Shown here: positions 54,450 to 63,869 of the stretch, piece after piece
How the letters are laid out: every line of letters begins with the position of its first letter
Numbering within the stretch: position 1 is the stretch's first letter
Assembly: GCF_015207395.1 (NCBI RefSeq)
Contig: NZ_JADEWX010000012.1
Span: forward strand, 1-64,000
Direction: 5' to 3'
From: Nodosilinea sp. LEGE 07088
GTDB taxonomy: Bacteria; Cyanobacteriota; Cyanobacteriia; Phormidesmidales; Phormidesmidaceae
DNA length: 64,000 nucleotides
Program-made: the position numbers and the translations under genes
The notes under the pieces: model-generated
Database searches by the model: none
The model's input: only the letters and a program-made list of their open reading frames with translations
Told to the model about the DNA's origin: nothing

Positions 54450-54593
54450 ATGGAAAACAACGACAACAAGTTTGGCTTCGTTGGTTTTGCTGAGACCTGG
54501 AATGGCCGTCTGGCTATGCTTGGCTTTGTAATTGGTGTCGCCACTGAATTTATGACTGGCCAAGGCATTTTGTCTCAGATCGGCTTGATGTAA
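54450..54593 (+). CDS. Short high-light-inducible protein, second of a tandem pair
   Basis: A 47-residue Hli protein: MENNDNKFGFVGFAETWNGR, LAMLGF and TGQGILSQIGLM. It differs from the preceding gene at about seven residues. TAGGAGAT again precedes the ATG, and a degenerate HLR1-like pair (GTTAAGAT AA GTGACAGG, 54388-54405) lies 62 bases before the start, the same distance as in the first copy. The leader was therefore duplicated together with the gene. A strong terminator follows. Confidence 0.93.
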   Translation: MENNDNKFGFVGFAETWNGRLAMLGFVIGVATEFMTGQGILSQIGLM

Positions 54594-54903
54594 GTAGGCA
54601 AACGCTTAATCGGCAAAGGGGAGCGACCATCGCTCCCCTTTTTTGTGCTCCCCTTTTTTGTATGGGTGACAGCCCAACTTACGTGTGGTCTAGGCCGCTT
54701 GTTCAGAGCAGCGTTTTAGTCGTTGCCGCTGGCGGGAGGGGCTGAGTTGGTCTGCAAGATCAACCGTCTACTCCGTCTAAACAGTGTCGTAACATTGAGA
54801 TTTGCTGCCCTATCTGGAGAAATGTATTGAGCCTGAGCTTTGATTTAGGGGCAAATTCTTTAGAATGGTAAGAGTTCACCCATGCGTTTGGCAGATTTAC
54901 CCT
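54594..54903. other. Intergenic region between the hli cluster and nfu
   Basis: The first 70 bases hold the hli terminator. The remaining 240 bases show no gene, repeat or operator that I can support, and presumably contain the nfu promoter. Confidence 0.5.
54615..54661 (+). terminator. Terminator of the third hli gene with a duplicated 3' half
   Basis: AAAGGGGAGCG (54615-54625) pairs with CGCTCCCCTTT (54631-54641) across ACCAT, followed by TTT. The 15-mer GCTCCCCTTTTTTGT then occurs twice in direct tandem (54632-54646 and 54647-54661). Either copy can close the stem, so two overlapping terminators are possible. Confidence 0.9.
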
Positions 54904-55143
54904 ATGGAAACCCTTGCACTAACCCCCCCCAATGTAGAGCAGGTTCTGGACGAACTCCGTCCCTACCTGCTGGCCGATGGTGGCAATGTAGAGCTGGTAG
55001 AGATCGATGGCCCCGTAGTTAAGCTTCGCCTGCAGGGCGCTTGCGGCTCTTGCCCTAGCTCTGCTATGACCCTGCGTATGGGCATTGAGCGTCGCCTGCG
55101 GGAGTTTATCCCTGAGATTGCTGAGATTGAGCAGGTGTTTTAG
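54904..55143 (+). CDS. NifU-like iron-sulfur scaffold (Nfu type)
   Basis: A 79-residue Nfu domain that assembles and hands on [4Fe-4S] or [2Fe-2S] clusters, the main scaffold in cyanobacteria and plastids. It has [20 protein letters not shown], the cluster-binding CxxC in [20 protein letters not shown], and a typical end [11 protein letters not shown]. The ATG at 54904 is family-like; an upstream start at 54865 would add 13 residues without support. It lies 156 bases before serS in the same direction. Confidence 0.94.
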   Translation: METLALTPPNVEQVLDELRPYLLADGGNVELVEIDGPVVKLRLQGACGSCPSSAMTLRMGIERRLREFIPEIAEIEQVF

Positions 55144-55290
55144 GGTCGCCGTTGACCCGTTATTCAATTCCCCGGTAACGACGCATCGTGTTTGCCCCGG
55201 GGAATTTTTGTGTTTGCTGATATTCTGTTGTATTGGCGGCAGGGGGTTTGCCTGTTTGTGGATGGCTATGTTTTGAACGATAGAGTTTAG

Positions 55291-56577
<1,287 letters not shown>

Positions 56578-56727
56578 GCTGGCTTGGGTCGATGCCAGGG
56601 TGGCCATTGCGCTACCTCAGGTTGGGACTACACGGGGAATTGATAAATCACTGATTTTGGCAGCAAGTTGGGTTTTGGTCACCCCAATTGCCCTATCGGA
56701 TGACCTTAGTATCGCCCCCGACGGCCT

Positions 56728-57114
56728 TTAATCTTGCAGGCTAAACACCTGTTTCAGCACCGCTAGGCGGGAGCAGTCCCAATAGTCGATGTGGGAAATA
56801 ATTTTACCGTCGTCACCCAGCGCCAACTCGCTATGGCCAGGAATGCTCATGGCTGGTTGCCAGGGCAGCGGGGCGACCCAGCTGAGGGTCCAACGAGTGT
56901 GAATTTGGCTGGGGCCAATATATTGGATATCGTGGAGTTGTAGGTCGATAGCTCTAAACCAGTGCCCAATGAAGCCAATCATCCGCTGGTAGCGATCGAC
57001 GCCGCGAAAGCGATTTAAGGGATCTTGAAAATACACGTCATCGGCGTACAGATGGTAGCTCTGGTGGTGGGGAAAGTGCTGATAGTCGAGGCGAATTTGT
57101 TCCAGAATTTTCAT
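56728..57114 (-). CDS. DUF2358 protein (NTF2-like fold)
   Basis: A 128-residue soluble protein with a SnoaL/NTF2-like pattern: an N-terminal helix, YADDVYFQDPLNRFRGVDRYQRMIGFI (FxDPxxxFxGxxxY), a beta sheet with TRWTLSW, and ISHIDYWD at the end. DUF2358 is common in cyanobacteria and plants and has no known function; a ligand-binding pocket is expected from the fold. Convergent with serS. Confidence 0.85.
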   Translation of the reverse strand: MKILEQIRLDYQHFPHHQSYHLYADDVYFQDPLNRFRGVDRYQRMIGFIGHWFRAIDLQLHDIQYIGPSQIHTRWTLSWVAPLPWQPAMSIPGHSELALGDDGKIISHIDYWDCSRLAVLKQVFSLQD

Positions 57115-57170
57115 GCCATCGCCCTAAATCGGTGAAATAGTATGGTGGTGTGACTCTGAGCTTTTCAATT

Positions 57171-57743
57171 ATGAATCTTTTTACTCGCCAGCACTGCCCC
57201 ACCTATAGGGCGGCTTGGCGTGGTCTAGGGGTAGCAGCGGTGATGATGGTGATGATCGCGGCTTGTAACGCTGCGCCCCAACCCAATGATCGCAATGACA
57301 AGGCTCTCACCGATGACCTCAGCAACAATGCGGCTGAAGTTACCTCGGTGATCGATGTGTCGGCTAGCAGCAGCGCGATCGCCGATCGCTCAGCCTATGA
57401 GCCCGCCGAAATGACCGCCGATGGTTCGTGGCCAGATACCCAACTTTTCGATGTCAGTGATCTGTCGCCGTTCTCGTTGGCAAGGGGATATCTCGCCTCT
57501 CAAGGGGAGGGCGGTGAATGCTTGCGGTGGACGCAGACCCGCATCGAACGGCTCGATAACGATATTACAGCGGTGGCCGTCACTACGGTAGGCCTCTGCG
57601 ATGACTCCCTCGGCGGTGTTGAAAGACGCTATGACCTAGCCCTAACCGACAGTGGTTGGGTGATTGACTGGGTGGGCACTCGCTACTACTGTAGTCGCAC
57701 CAGCCCGCCTGGCTGGGTCGACCCAGGCAACCTATGTCCATAG
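57171..57743 (+). CDS. Putative lipoprotein of unknown function
   Basis: A 190-residue exported protein. Basic N-terminus, hydrophobic segment VAAVMMVMIAAC with a lipobox (IAAC), then an acidic Asn/Asp-rich linker and a folded C-terminal domain of about 90 residues with four Cys (GGECLRW, GLCDDS, YYCSRT, NLCP) that could form two disulfides. I recognise no family. The ATG at 57171 is preferred over 57150, since it starts closer to the signal peptide. Divergent from the DUF2358 gene with 56 bases between starts. Confidence 0.65.
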   Translation: MNLFTRQHCPTYRAAWRGLGVAAVMMVMIAACNAAPQPNDRNDKALTDDLSNNAAEVTSVIDVSASSSAIADRSAYEPAEMTADGSWPDTQLFDVSDLSPFSLARGYLASQGEGGECLRWTQTRIERLDNDITAVAVTTVGLCDDSLGGVERRYDLALTDSGWVIDWVGTRYYCSRTSPPGWVDPGNLCP

Positions 57744-57793
57744 TTTTGGCTCTGGGCTTGGGCTAAACTCAGCCCAAGCCAGATAGTCAGTGC

Positions 57794-58573
57794 TTACAGA
57801 ATTTGTGAGAGGAACTTTTGGGTGCGATCTTCGCGGGGATTGCTGAAGAAATCTTGGGGGGTGTTTTCTTCTACCAGATAGCCGCCATCCATGAGCACAA
57901 CTCGATCGGCCACTTCGCGGGCAAAGCCAACTTCGTGGGTGACGCAGACCATGGTCATGCCTGAATCAGCCAGCGATCGCATGACATCGAGTACCTCGCG
58001 CACCATTTCGGGGTCGAGGGCCGAGGTGGGCTCGTCAAACAGCATGACTTTTGGCTGCATGGCCAGCGATCGCGCGATCGCTACCCGCTGCTGCTGACCA
58101 CCCGAAAGCTGCCCCGGAAACTTATGGGCCTGCTCCAGAATGCCAACCCGTTCTAACAACTGCATGGCTACTTCCTGGGCTTTGGCCTTGGGCCAGCGGC
58201 GTACCCAGATCGGGGCTAGGGTCACGTTTTGCAGCACCGTCAGGTGAGGAAACAGGTTGAACTGCTGAAACACCATGCCTACTTCACGGCGAATAGCCTC
58301 AATATCCTTGAGATCGTGGGAGATAACGGTGCCGTCTACTTCAATACTGCCTTTTTGGTAGGGTTCCAACGCATTGAAGGTGCGAATGAAGGTTGACTTA
58401 CCTGATCCAGAAGGCCCCATGACGACCAGCACTTCGCCCTTATAGACCGTCATACTGACGCCCTTGAGCACATGAAAGCCATTGTCGTACCACTTTTCGA
58501 CATCACGGGCGACAATTACTGGCTCCATGCCCGTATGGTGGGCCGATGACTGCTCCGTCTGAAACTGTGTCAT
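57794..58573 (-). CDS. aapP: Polar amino acid ABC transporter, ATP-binding subunit
   Basis: A 259-residue ABC ATPase that powers amino acid import. Walker [11 protein letters not shown]-loop [13 protein letters not shown], signature [16 protein letters not shown], Walker [15 protein letters not shown] and H-loop CVTHEVGFA are all present. It is the last gene of the aap operon (substrate-binding protein, two permeases, ATPase). In Anabaena the corresponding N-II system is NatFGH with the ATPase BgtA, and takes up acidic and neutral polar amino acids. It lies 146 bases after the second permease gene. Confidence 0.93.
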   Translation of the reverse strand: MTQFQTEQSSAHHTGMEPVIVARDVEKWYDNGFHVLKGVSMTVYKGEVLVVMGPSGSGKSTFIRTFNALEPYQKGSIEVDGTVISHDLKDIEAIRREVGMVFQQFNLFPHLTVLQNVTLAPIWVRRWPKAKAQEVAMQLLERVGILEQAHKFPGQLSGGQQQRVAIARSLAMQPKVMLFDEPTSALDPEMVREVLDVMRSLADSGMTMVCVTHEVGFAREVADRVVLMDGGYLVEENTPQDFFSNPREDRTQKFLSQIL

Positions 58574-58719
58574 GGAAGGTTTCCTCTAAAAGCGACCCTC
58601 GACGGGTCATTAACGACGCCTAAACAATGAGTTAAAGAGATAACATCATTTTGCCTTAACCCTATGGGGTTTTAAGCCTCCATACTGTCAACTGTTACAC
58701 GGTGACAACGTCAGCCCGA

Positions 58720-59937
58720 TCAGTTGTCCGTATTGAGCTTTTCCTCGATTTTGCGGCTGCCTAACGACATCGCATAGCAGAAGAACCAGTAAATCACCGC
58801 TAAGAACAGGTAGACCTCGGCATAGCGGCCTAGATAAGATGGGTTCGCCAGAATTGACTTACCGATACCCAACAGTTCTGCCAGACCCACAATTGACAGC
58901 AGCGTCGTGTCTTGAAACAAGCTAATAAACTGCCCGACGATGGCCGGAATCGCAATTTTAAGGGCCTGGGGCAAAATGATTAGTCCCAGCGTCGTGGGGG
59001 TATTTAGACCCAGGGACATAGCGGCTTCTTGCTGCCCACGGGGTACAGCCTGCAAACCAGCCCGAACGTTCTCAGCCAGATAGGCGGCGCTAAACAGAGC
59101 CAGAGCGATAATGGCCCGCAAAATGCGATCGGGCCGCGACCCCAGGGGCAAAAACAGCGGAATCATCACCTGGCCCATAAACAGCACCGCGACGAGAGGA
59201 ACCCCCCGCACTATCTCGATGTAGAGGGTAGACAGCCCCCGCACGATCGGTAGAGCACTGCGTCGACCCAGGGCCAGCAACAGCCCCAGAGGAAAACAGA
59301 GGGCAATGCCGCTAACGGCGGTAAACAGGGTGAGTAACAGGCCGCCCCAGTCATTGGTTGAGACCTTGGTCAGCCCTAGACCACCGCCAATTAGCCACAG
59401 CGCGACAAAGTAGGACAGAAACCAGGCCAAAGAGATCCACTTGCCCACCCCAGGAAATTTGCGCCCAATCTGACGACCAGCGGCGGCAGTCCCGGCCACT
59501 AGAGCGACAATGGGCAACAGGATCAGAGAGCTAGGCCGAGTTGGGGGAAAGAGAACCATAAATGCGCAAGCTACCCCAAACCCGATCAGCACATTGCGGC
59601 TAAAGAGAGTCGAGAGATTGCGCCCCAGCACCCCCCAAGAGAGCCCGGCTAAACCGCAGACAATGGCCAGCAATGCCCAGATCCGAGGATATAGATTGAT
59701 CGGGAAGGTGCCGGTCATGAACAGCCCAAAGTTGTTGGGGATGACTTCCCATTGGGCGGTGGTCAATGCCCATGACACCAGACGAATCATGCCCCAGCTA
59801 AAGATGCCCGCAATCACAAGGGTAAGCAGGCTGTTAAACCAGTCGCTGAACAGGTTCTTTTTGGCCCAGGGGACGGGGCCTAAAGCCACTACATCAGGCG
59901 GCGCAGAGGAGAAGGAATCGGGAGTTACAGAGGTCAT
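58720..59937 (-). CDS. aapM: Polar amino acid ABC transporter, permease AapM type
   Basis: A 405-residue inner-membrane permease. The N-terminal half has several extra membrane helices (FSDWFNSLLTLVIAGIFSWGMI and more), as in AapM. The C-terminal half is the standard HisM-like domain with the EAA loop AAMSLGLNTPTTLGLIILPQALKIAIPAI. It starts three bases after the stop of the other permease, so the two are likely translationally coupled. It forms a heterodimeric channel with AapQ. The Anabaena equivalent is NatH. Confidence 0.93.
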   Translation of the reverse strand: MTSVTPDSFSSAPPDVVALGPVPWAKKNLFSDWFNSLLTLVIAGIFSWGMIRLVSWALTTAQWEVIPNNFGLFMTGTFPINLYPRIWALLAIVCGLAGLSWGVLGRNLSTLFSRNVLIGFGVACAFMVLFPPTRPSSLILLPIVALVAGTAAAGRQIGRKFPGVGKWISLAWFLSYFVALWLIGGGLGLTKVSTNDWGGLLLTLFTAVSGIALCFPLGLLLALGRRSALPIVRGLSTLYIEIVRGVPLVAVLFMGQVMIPLFLPLGSRPDRILRAIIALALFSAAYLAENVRAGLQAVPRGQQEAAMSLGLNTPTTLGLIILPQALKIAIPAIVGQFISLFQDTTLLSIVGLAELLGIGKSILANPSYLGRYAEVYLFLAVIYWFFCYAMSLGSRKIEEKLNTDN

Positions 59938-59940
59938 GGC

Positions 59941-61119
59941 TTAGCGTTCCTTAAACTGCACATTCTGGTTGAGCTGGTTCATCACCAGGGTGATGAGAAG
60001 ACAAAGGGAAAGGTACGTAGCCATGAGTACTACAAACACCTCTACCGGGCGACCGGTCTGGTTGTAGGTGGTGGTTGCCACCGAGTACATCTCTGGGAAA
60101 GCCACGGCAAAGGCCAGGCTCGTGTTTTTCGTCAGGTTCATGTACTCGCTGTTCATGGGGGGAATAATCACCCGTAGGGCCTGGGGAAAGACCACCAGCT
60201 GCATGACTGAGCCAGCTGGTAGACCGAGCGATCGCGCCGCTTCCCACTGCCCCTTTGACACTGACTGAATACCGGCCCGCACAATTTCAGCCACAAAGGC
60301 GGAGGTGTAAAACACCAGGGCCGTTAGGGAGGCCACAAACTCCCGTGACAGACGTAGCCCGCCCTCGACCCCGCCGCCCTCGACGCCTGCCGGTATTGTC
60401 CAATTCATGCCGAATACTATGATGGCGATCCACAACAGGCCTAGCACCGCCAGCCCAATGGTCTGGGTCTTGCCACCAGTGCCGGTTTCAACCCGGATTT
60501 TGGTGCGCTGTTGCCAAAGGTAAAACGCTGCGATCACGGCCCCAATCGTAGCGGCGATACCCAACAGTGCCAGTACCGCGCTGCTTGCCCAGGGGATATA
60601 GACGCCCCGATTATTGAGGAAAGCAATCCCGAAAACGCCAATCTGGTTCTCGGGCTGGGGCAGAGCACCATAAATCGCGAAGTACCAGAAAAAAAGCTGA
60701 AGCAGGAGTGGAATATTGCGTACCAACCCTACGTATATCCGACTGAGCTTGTGCACTAGCCAATTTTTTGAGAAGCTCGCTACCCCAGCTACCACCCCCA
60801 GGAACGTCGTCAGGGCGATACCGCTGGCGACGAGGCTGAGGGTATTACCTAAACCAACGATCAAAGCTCGCCAGTAGGGATCATTGGGACGGTACTGAAT
60901 CAGGCTTTCGCCGATACTAAAACCGGCGGGGTTGGTCAAAAAACTGAAGCTAAACGCGCGCCCCTGTTGAATCAGGTTGCGATTGAGGTTACTGAGGAAG
61001 AAGCTCACCAAGGCAAGCACAACGATTAGCGTAATCACCTGAAAGGCAATCTTCCAGAAGCGCTCATCTCGCAGCATCGCTTTCAGCTCGAAGGAGCTGC
61101 CGCCGCTATCGTGGGCCAT
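59941..61119 (-). CDS. aapQ: Polar amino acid ABC transporter, permease AapQ type
   Basis: A 392-residue permease with long AapQ-type N-terminal region (ITLIVVLALVSFFLSNLNRNL) and a separated transmembrane domain. The start of the HisM-like domain is LGNTLSLVASGIALTTFLGV and the EAA loop is EAARSLGLPAGSVMQLVVFPQALRVIIPP. It is coupled to aapM downstream. Upstream, 213 bases with two hairpins separate it from the binding-protein gene. The Anabaena equivalent is NatG. Confidence 0.93.
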   Translation of the reverse strand: MAHDSGGSSFELKAMLRDERFWKIAFQVITLIVVLALVSFFLSNLNRNLIQQGRAFSFSFLTNPAGFSIGESLIQYRPNDPYWRALIVGLGNTLSLVASGIALTTFLGVVAGVASFSKNWLVHKLSRIYVGLVRNIPLLLQLFFWYFAIYGALPQPENQIGVFGIAFLNNRGVYIPWASSAVLALLGIAATIGAVIAAFYLWQQRTKIRVETGTGGKTQTIGLAVLGLLWIAIIVFGMNWTIPAGVEGGGVEGGLRLSREFVASLTALVFYTSAFVAEIVRAGIQSVSKGQWEAARSLGLPAGSVMQLVVFPQALRVIIPPMNSEYMNLTKNTSLAFAVAFPEMYSVATTTYNQTGRPVEVFVVLMATYLSLCLLITLVMNQLNQNVQFKER

Positions 61120-61214
61120 CTATATCACCTGGATTGAATTCAGTGCACAAAGCTGTAAGCAAAATAATCTAAGAGGGCTGCCAAGAAAAGTTCGATTTGT
61201 TACAAGGATTCATG

Positions 61215-61240
61215 AAAAAGGGTGCAGCTCAGCTGCACCC
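61215..61240 (-). terminator. Intra-operon terminator or attenuator after aapJ
   Basis: GGGTGCAGCT (61220-61229) and AGCTGCACCC (61231-61240) form a stem that on the minus strand is followed by TTTTT. It lies 93 bases after the binding-protein stop and 96 bases before the permease start. Partial termination here would make more binding protein than permease, as is common in ABC importer operons. Confidence 0.8.
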
Positions 61241-61265
61241 TGGGATGATTTCAGAACTCAAGCAC

Positions 61266-61296
61266 CCAGTAGGGGAGGGTTAATTTCCCCTACTGG
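61266..61296 (-). other. Second hairpin in the aapJ-aapQ gap
   Basis: CCAGTAGGGGA (61266-61276) pairs perfectly with TCCCCTACTGG (61286-61296) around a nine-base loop. It lies 37 bases after the aapJ stop codon on the minus strand and has no T run. It probably blocks 3' exonucleases and stabilises the aapJ transcript. Confidence 0.65.
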
Positions 61297-61332
61297 CAAA
61301 GACAATGGCTTTCAACCAGAGTTGGTCTATTC

Positions 61333-62397
61333 CTAGCGGAAAGGGGGAGAGTACATCAGCCCACCCTCGGTCCACAGAGCGTTTTGACCACGCTCTAGCT
61401 CAAATTGAGAGTCGGCTCCCAGATTGCGTTCGAAGATCTCGCCGTAGTTGCCCACTTGAGTAATGACCTGCACCATAAAGTCGTTGGGCAGGCCCATATC
61501 GGTGCCCAAGGTGCCCTCAGCCCCTAGGAAGCGAGCAATGTCAGGATTCTCAGTACCCTCGAAGGTAGCCACATTTTCGGAGGTAATACCAAACTCTTCC
61601 GCTTGCATGAGGCCGAAGGTCGTCCATTTCACCACGTCAAACCAGGTCGAGTCGTTGTTGACGGTGACCGGACCGAGGGGCTCTTTGGACATGGTGACTT
61701 CGAGCAGAATATTCTCTTCGGGGTTAGGCAGAGTGCTGCGGCGGGCAACCAGCTGTGACTTATCAGAGGTCATCCCTTCGCAACGGCCCTCGGCATAGGC
61801 CGCGTAGGCCGCGTCGGCATCCTGAAACACTACGGGTTCGAAGTCAACACCCAGCTGACGCATTTGGTCGGTCAGATTGAGCTCGGTGGTGGTGCCCGTC
61901 TCAACACAGATGGCTTTGCCAGCGAAATCTTCCAGGCTGGTAATGCCGCTAGCGGTTTTGACCATCATGCCCTGACCGTCAAAGAAGGTAGTCGGTGCAA
62001 ACTCTAGCCCGACGCTGCTATCTCGGCTGATAGTCCAGGTGGTATTGCGGGACAGCATATCGACCTCGCCCCCAGACAGCGCGGTAAAACGCTCGGTAGA
62101 GTCGAGGCGACGATACTCTACTGCCTCGGCATCGCCCAGAACTGCTGCGGCTACGGCTTTACAGACATCGACGTCAAGCCCGGAGTAGGTGCCGCTTTCA
62201 TCGACGAAACTAAAGCCAGGAATGCCACCATCAACCCCGCAAATTAGCTGACCGCGATCCTTCACGACATCCAGACGGCTACCCCCTGCAGCCGGAGCGG
62301 TATCATCGCCGCCGCCATCGGCCGTTGTTGTTGTTGAACCACCACAGGCCGCTAGAGTCAGCCCTAGAGCGGCTGCGAGTAAACCCCACTTACGCAT
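61333..62397 (-). CDS. aapJ: Polar amino acid ABC transporter, substrate-binding lipoprotein
   Basis: A 354-residue periplasmic binding protein. Signal peptide and lipobox LTLAACGG, with a Thr/Asp/Gly-rich linker. The family-3 solute-binding motifs follow: GQLICGVDGGIPGFSFVDESGTYSGLDVDVCKAVAAAVLGD (in its parts GVDGG, DVDVCKAVAAA), the ligand-contact WTISRDSSVGLEF, and a C-terminal GNYGEIFERNLG. This is the AapJ/NatF type. First gene of the operon. The missing N-terminal NtcA box is noted separately. Confidence 0.93.
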   Translation of the reverse strand: MRKWGLLAAALGLTLAACGGSTTTTADGGGDDTAPAAGGSRLDVVKDRGQLICGVDGGIPGFSFVDESGTYSGLDVDVCKAVAAAVLGDAEAVEYRRLDSTERFTALSGGEVDMLSRNTTWTISRDSSVGLEFAPTTFFDGQGMMVKTASGITSLEDFAGKAICVETGTTTELNLTDQMRQLGVDFEPVVFQDADAAYAAYAEGRCEGMTSDKSQLVARRSTLPNPEENILLEVTMSKEPLGPVTVNNDSTWFDVVKWTTFGLMQAEEFGITSENVATFEGTENPDIARFLGAEGTLGTDMGLPNDFMVQVITQVGNYGEIFERNLGADSQFELERGQNALWTEGGLMYSPPFR

Positions 62398-62608
62398 GAA
62401 TCAATCCTCACTCACAAAAAAACACTGCAAAACTTACATTCAAATTGATGGGTAATGTTGCACTTGCTTAACACTCCAACGGTTTGAGTTTTCATTTTGC
62501 ATCAGAGATAACAATACACCTGCAGGTGGGCCAAACTCAGTCAGTTGAGAGAGAGCCTTGGGCACACCTAATGATCATTCAACCGATACCAGCTAAATGG
62601 GGTGTAAT

Positions 62609-62818
62609 TTAGTGCTCCTGGGCTAAGTCGCGAATGAGGGGGATTTTGGCTTGAATGTAGTGCTGGAGTTGATCGGCCTCAACTGGATTGATAGCGGGGT
62701 GGCCGACGAATTGCTCGCTTAGCCAGCACACCAGACTATTGTCATCTAAAGCCAGGAGATGACTGCTTTGCGACCGTTCTACCAAAGACCACAGATGTCG
62801 TAGAAGTTGGGGGTTCAT
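62609..62818 (-). CDS. Small conserved cyanobacterial protein
   Basis: A 69-residue soluble helical protein: MNPQLLRHLWSLVERSQSSH, then LALDDNSLVCWLSEQF and a C-terminal YIQAKIPLIRDLAQEH. I recognise this shape from short cyanobacterial proteins of unknown function. The ATG at 62818 has no strong ribosome binding site. It lies 143 bases after comF on the same strand and may be co-transcribed with it. Confidence 0.68.
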   Translation of the reverse strand: MNPQLLRHLWSLVERSQSSHLLALDDNSLVCWLSEQFVGHPAINPVEADQLQHYIQAKIPLIRDLAQEH

Positions 62819-62961
62819 AGCAGTTGTTAATAATTTCTTTAGATTTATCCTAATGCATCAGCGGTGTGGCGCAAGGTAATCGGTAAATTATTAACATGCT
62901 TCTCATAGAGAGTTCTGTAACTATATCCTCCGGTTTGTCTGTCTTTGGGGCGGCAGATTGA

Positions 62962-63705
62962 CTAAGGATGGCTGCCGGGTTGGGCGGGCTGGCCTGAGAC
63001 GGTGGCCCAGGCCTGGGCCCTGGCCACGGTGCAAATACCCCCGACGGATAATCCGCTACGACGTAGGGTTTGGGCCGCTGACTGGGCCGTGGCGCCAGTG
63101 GTGAAAATATCGTCGAGTAGCCATACTGTCTTATGCTGCAAGGCTTTGACCTGATCTGGGTCAACGGCAAAGGCCTGGGCTAGATTTTGCTGGCGTGCGG
63201 TGCGGCCAAGGCTGTGCTGTGCTTGGGTAGCCTGCACTCTCGCCAGGCCGTAGCGGTATAGCGGCAGCTGGGTAAGACGGCAAAACCAGCGGGCCAGCAG
63301 GTCGGCCTGATTAAAGCCCCGCTGCTGTAGTTTGGTGGGATGTAGGGGGATGGGCACAATCGCGATCGGACGTGACGATGGCCTCAGACGCCGTCGTTGG
63401 TCTAGCCAGGTTTGCCCCAGTTCGGTGCCCAGATACTGGGCAATGTCGGTGTTGCCGCTGTACTTGAGGCGGCCGATCGCCTGGCGCAGACCGTTCTCAT
63501 AATGTCCCCAACTTACGACGGCTAAGCCGGGTTGGCTAAGATCTATTGCCGTGGTGCTCTGGCACTGTTGTACCTGGCGATCGCAGCTGGGGCACAGGAG
63601 GCGTGGGGTCGATCGCTGGCACAGGGGGCACTGGCCTGACAGAAATAGGTTGAGCAACTGCTGCTGTCCCCGATGGATTAATGCTGTTGACAGCAGTCGT
63701 TGCAT
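62962..63705 (-). CDS. comF: ComF-family phosphoribosyltransferase-like protein
   Basis: A 247-residue ComF protein. The N-terminal four-Cys zinc motif CPLCQ and CPSCDRQ is followed by a type I PRTase fold with the PRPP-binding loop VWLLDDIFTTGATAQSAA near residue 205. ComF proteins are needed for DNA uptake and processing in naturally transformable bacteria, where ComFA and ComFC act together; only the ComFC type is here. The ATG at 63705 follows GGGGAGTAACGG. Whether this strain is naturally competent cannot be told from the window. Confidence 0.9.
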   Translation of the reverse strand: MQRLLSTALIHRGQQQLLNLFLSGQCPLCQRSTPRLLCPSCDRQVQQCQSTTAIDLSQPGLAVVSWGHYENGLRQAIGRLKYSGNTDIAQYLGTELGQTWLDQRRRLRPSSRPIAIVPIPLHPTKLQQRGFNQADLLARWFCRLTQLPLYRYGLARVQATQAQHSLGRTARQQNLAQAFAVDPDQVKALQHKTVWLLDDIFTTGATAQSAAQTLRRSGLSVGGICTVARAQAWATVSGQPAQPGSHP

Positions 63706-63709
63706 CCCG

Positions 63710-63832
63710 TTACTCCCCGTCTAGCTGTTTGCCCTGATGGATAGCGTTGGCCAGTTCGCTTAGGACATAGACAATCGCCAACCGCAAAAACTGGGGCAGC
63801 GAACTGGCGTATAGCCGTCGCCGGCAGGTGAT
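63710..63832 (-). pseudogene. Start-less reading frame tail upstream of comF
   Basis: On the minus strand a frame of about 38 codons ends in TAA at 63712-63710, five bases before the comF ATG. The predicted end ASSLPQFLRLAIVYVLSELAN looks protein-like. A stop closes it upstream near 63835, and there is no good start codon. It may be the remains of a gene once coupled to comF, cut by the inverted repeat element, or chance. Confidence 0.25.
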
Positions 63833-63869
63833 CTAGGAAAACGTCCTAACCTTCGTGGCGATGGCTATA
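63810..63869. repeat. 60-bp inverted-repeat element upstream of comF
   Basis: TATAGCCGTCGCC (63810-63822) and GGCGATGGCTATA (63857-63869) are inverted copies with 12 of 13 matches, separated by 34 bases that contain TAGGA/TCCTA as an inner stem. It could be a miniature repeat or the fold of a leader or small RNA. It coincides with the broken frame upstream of comF. Confidence 0.5.

Noticed and set aside
62398-62608. An NtcA site (GTA-N8-TAC) upstream of the amino acid transporter operon
   Set aside because: No full GTA-N8-TAC occurs on either strand; the nearest pattern, GTA-N8-CTT, lacks the second half.
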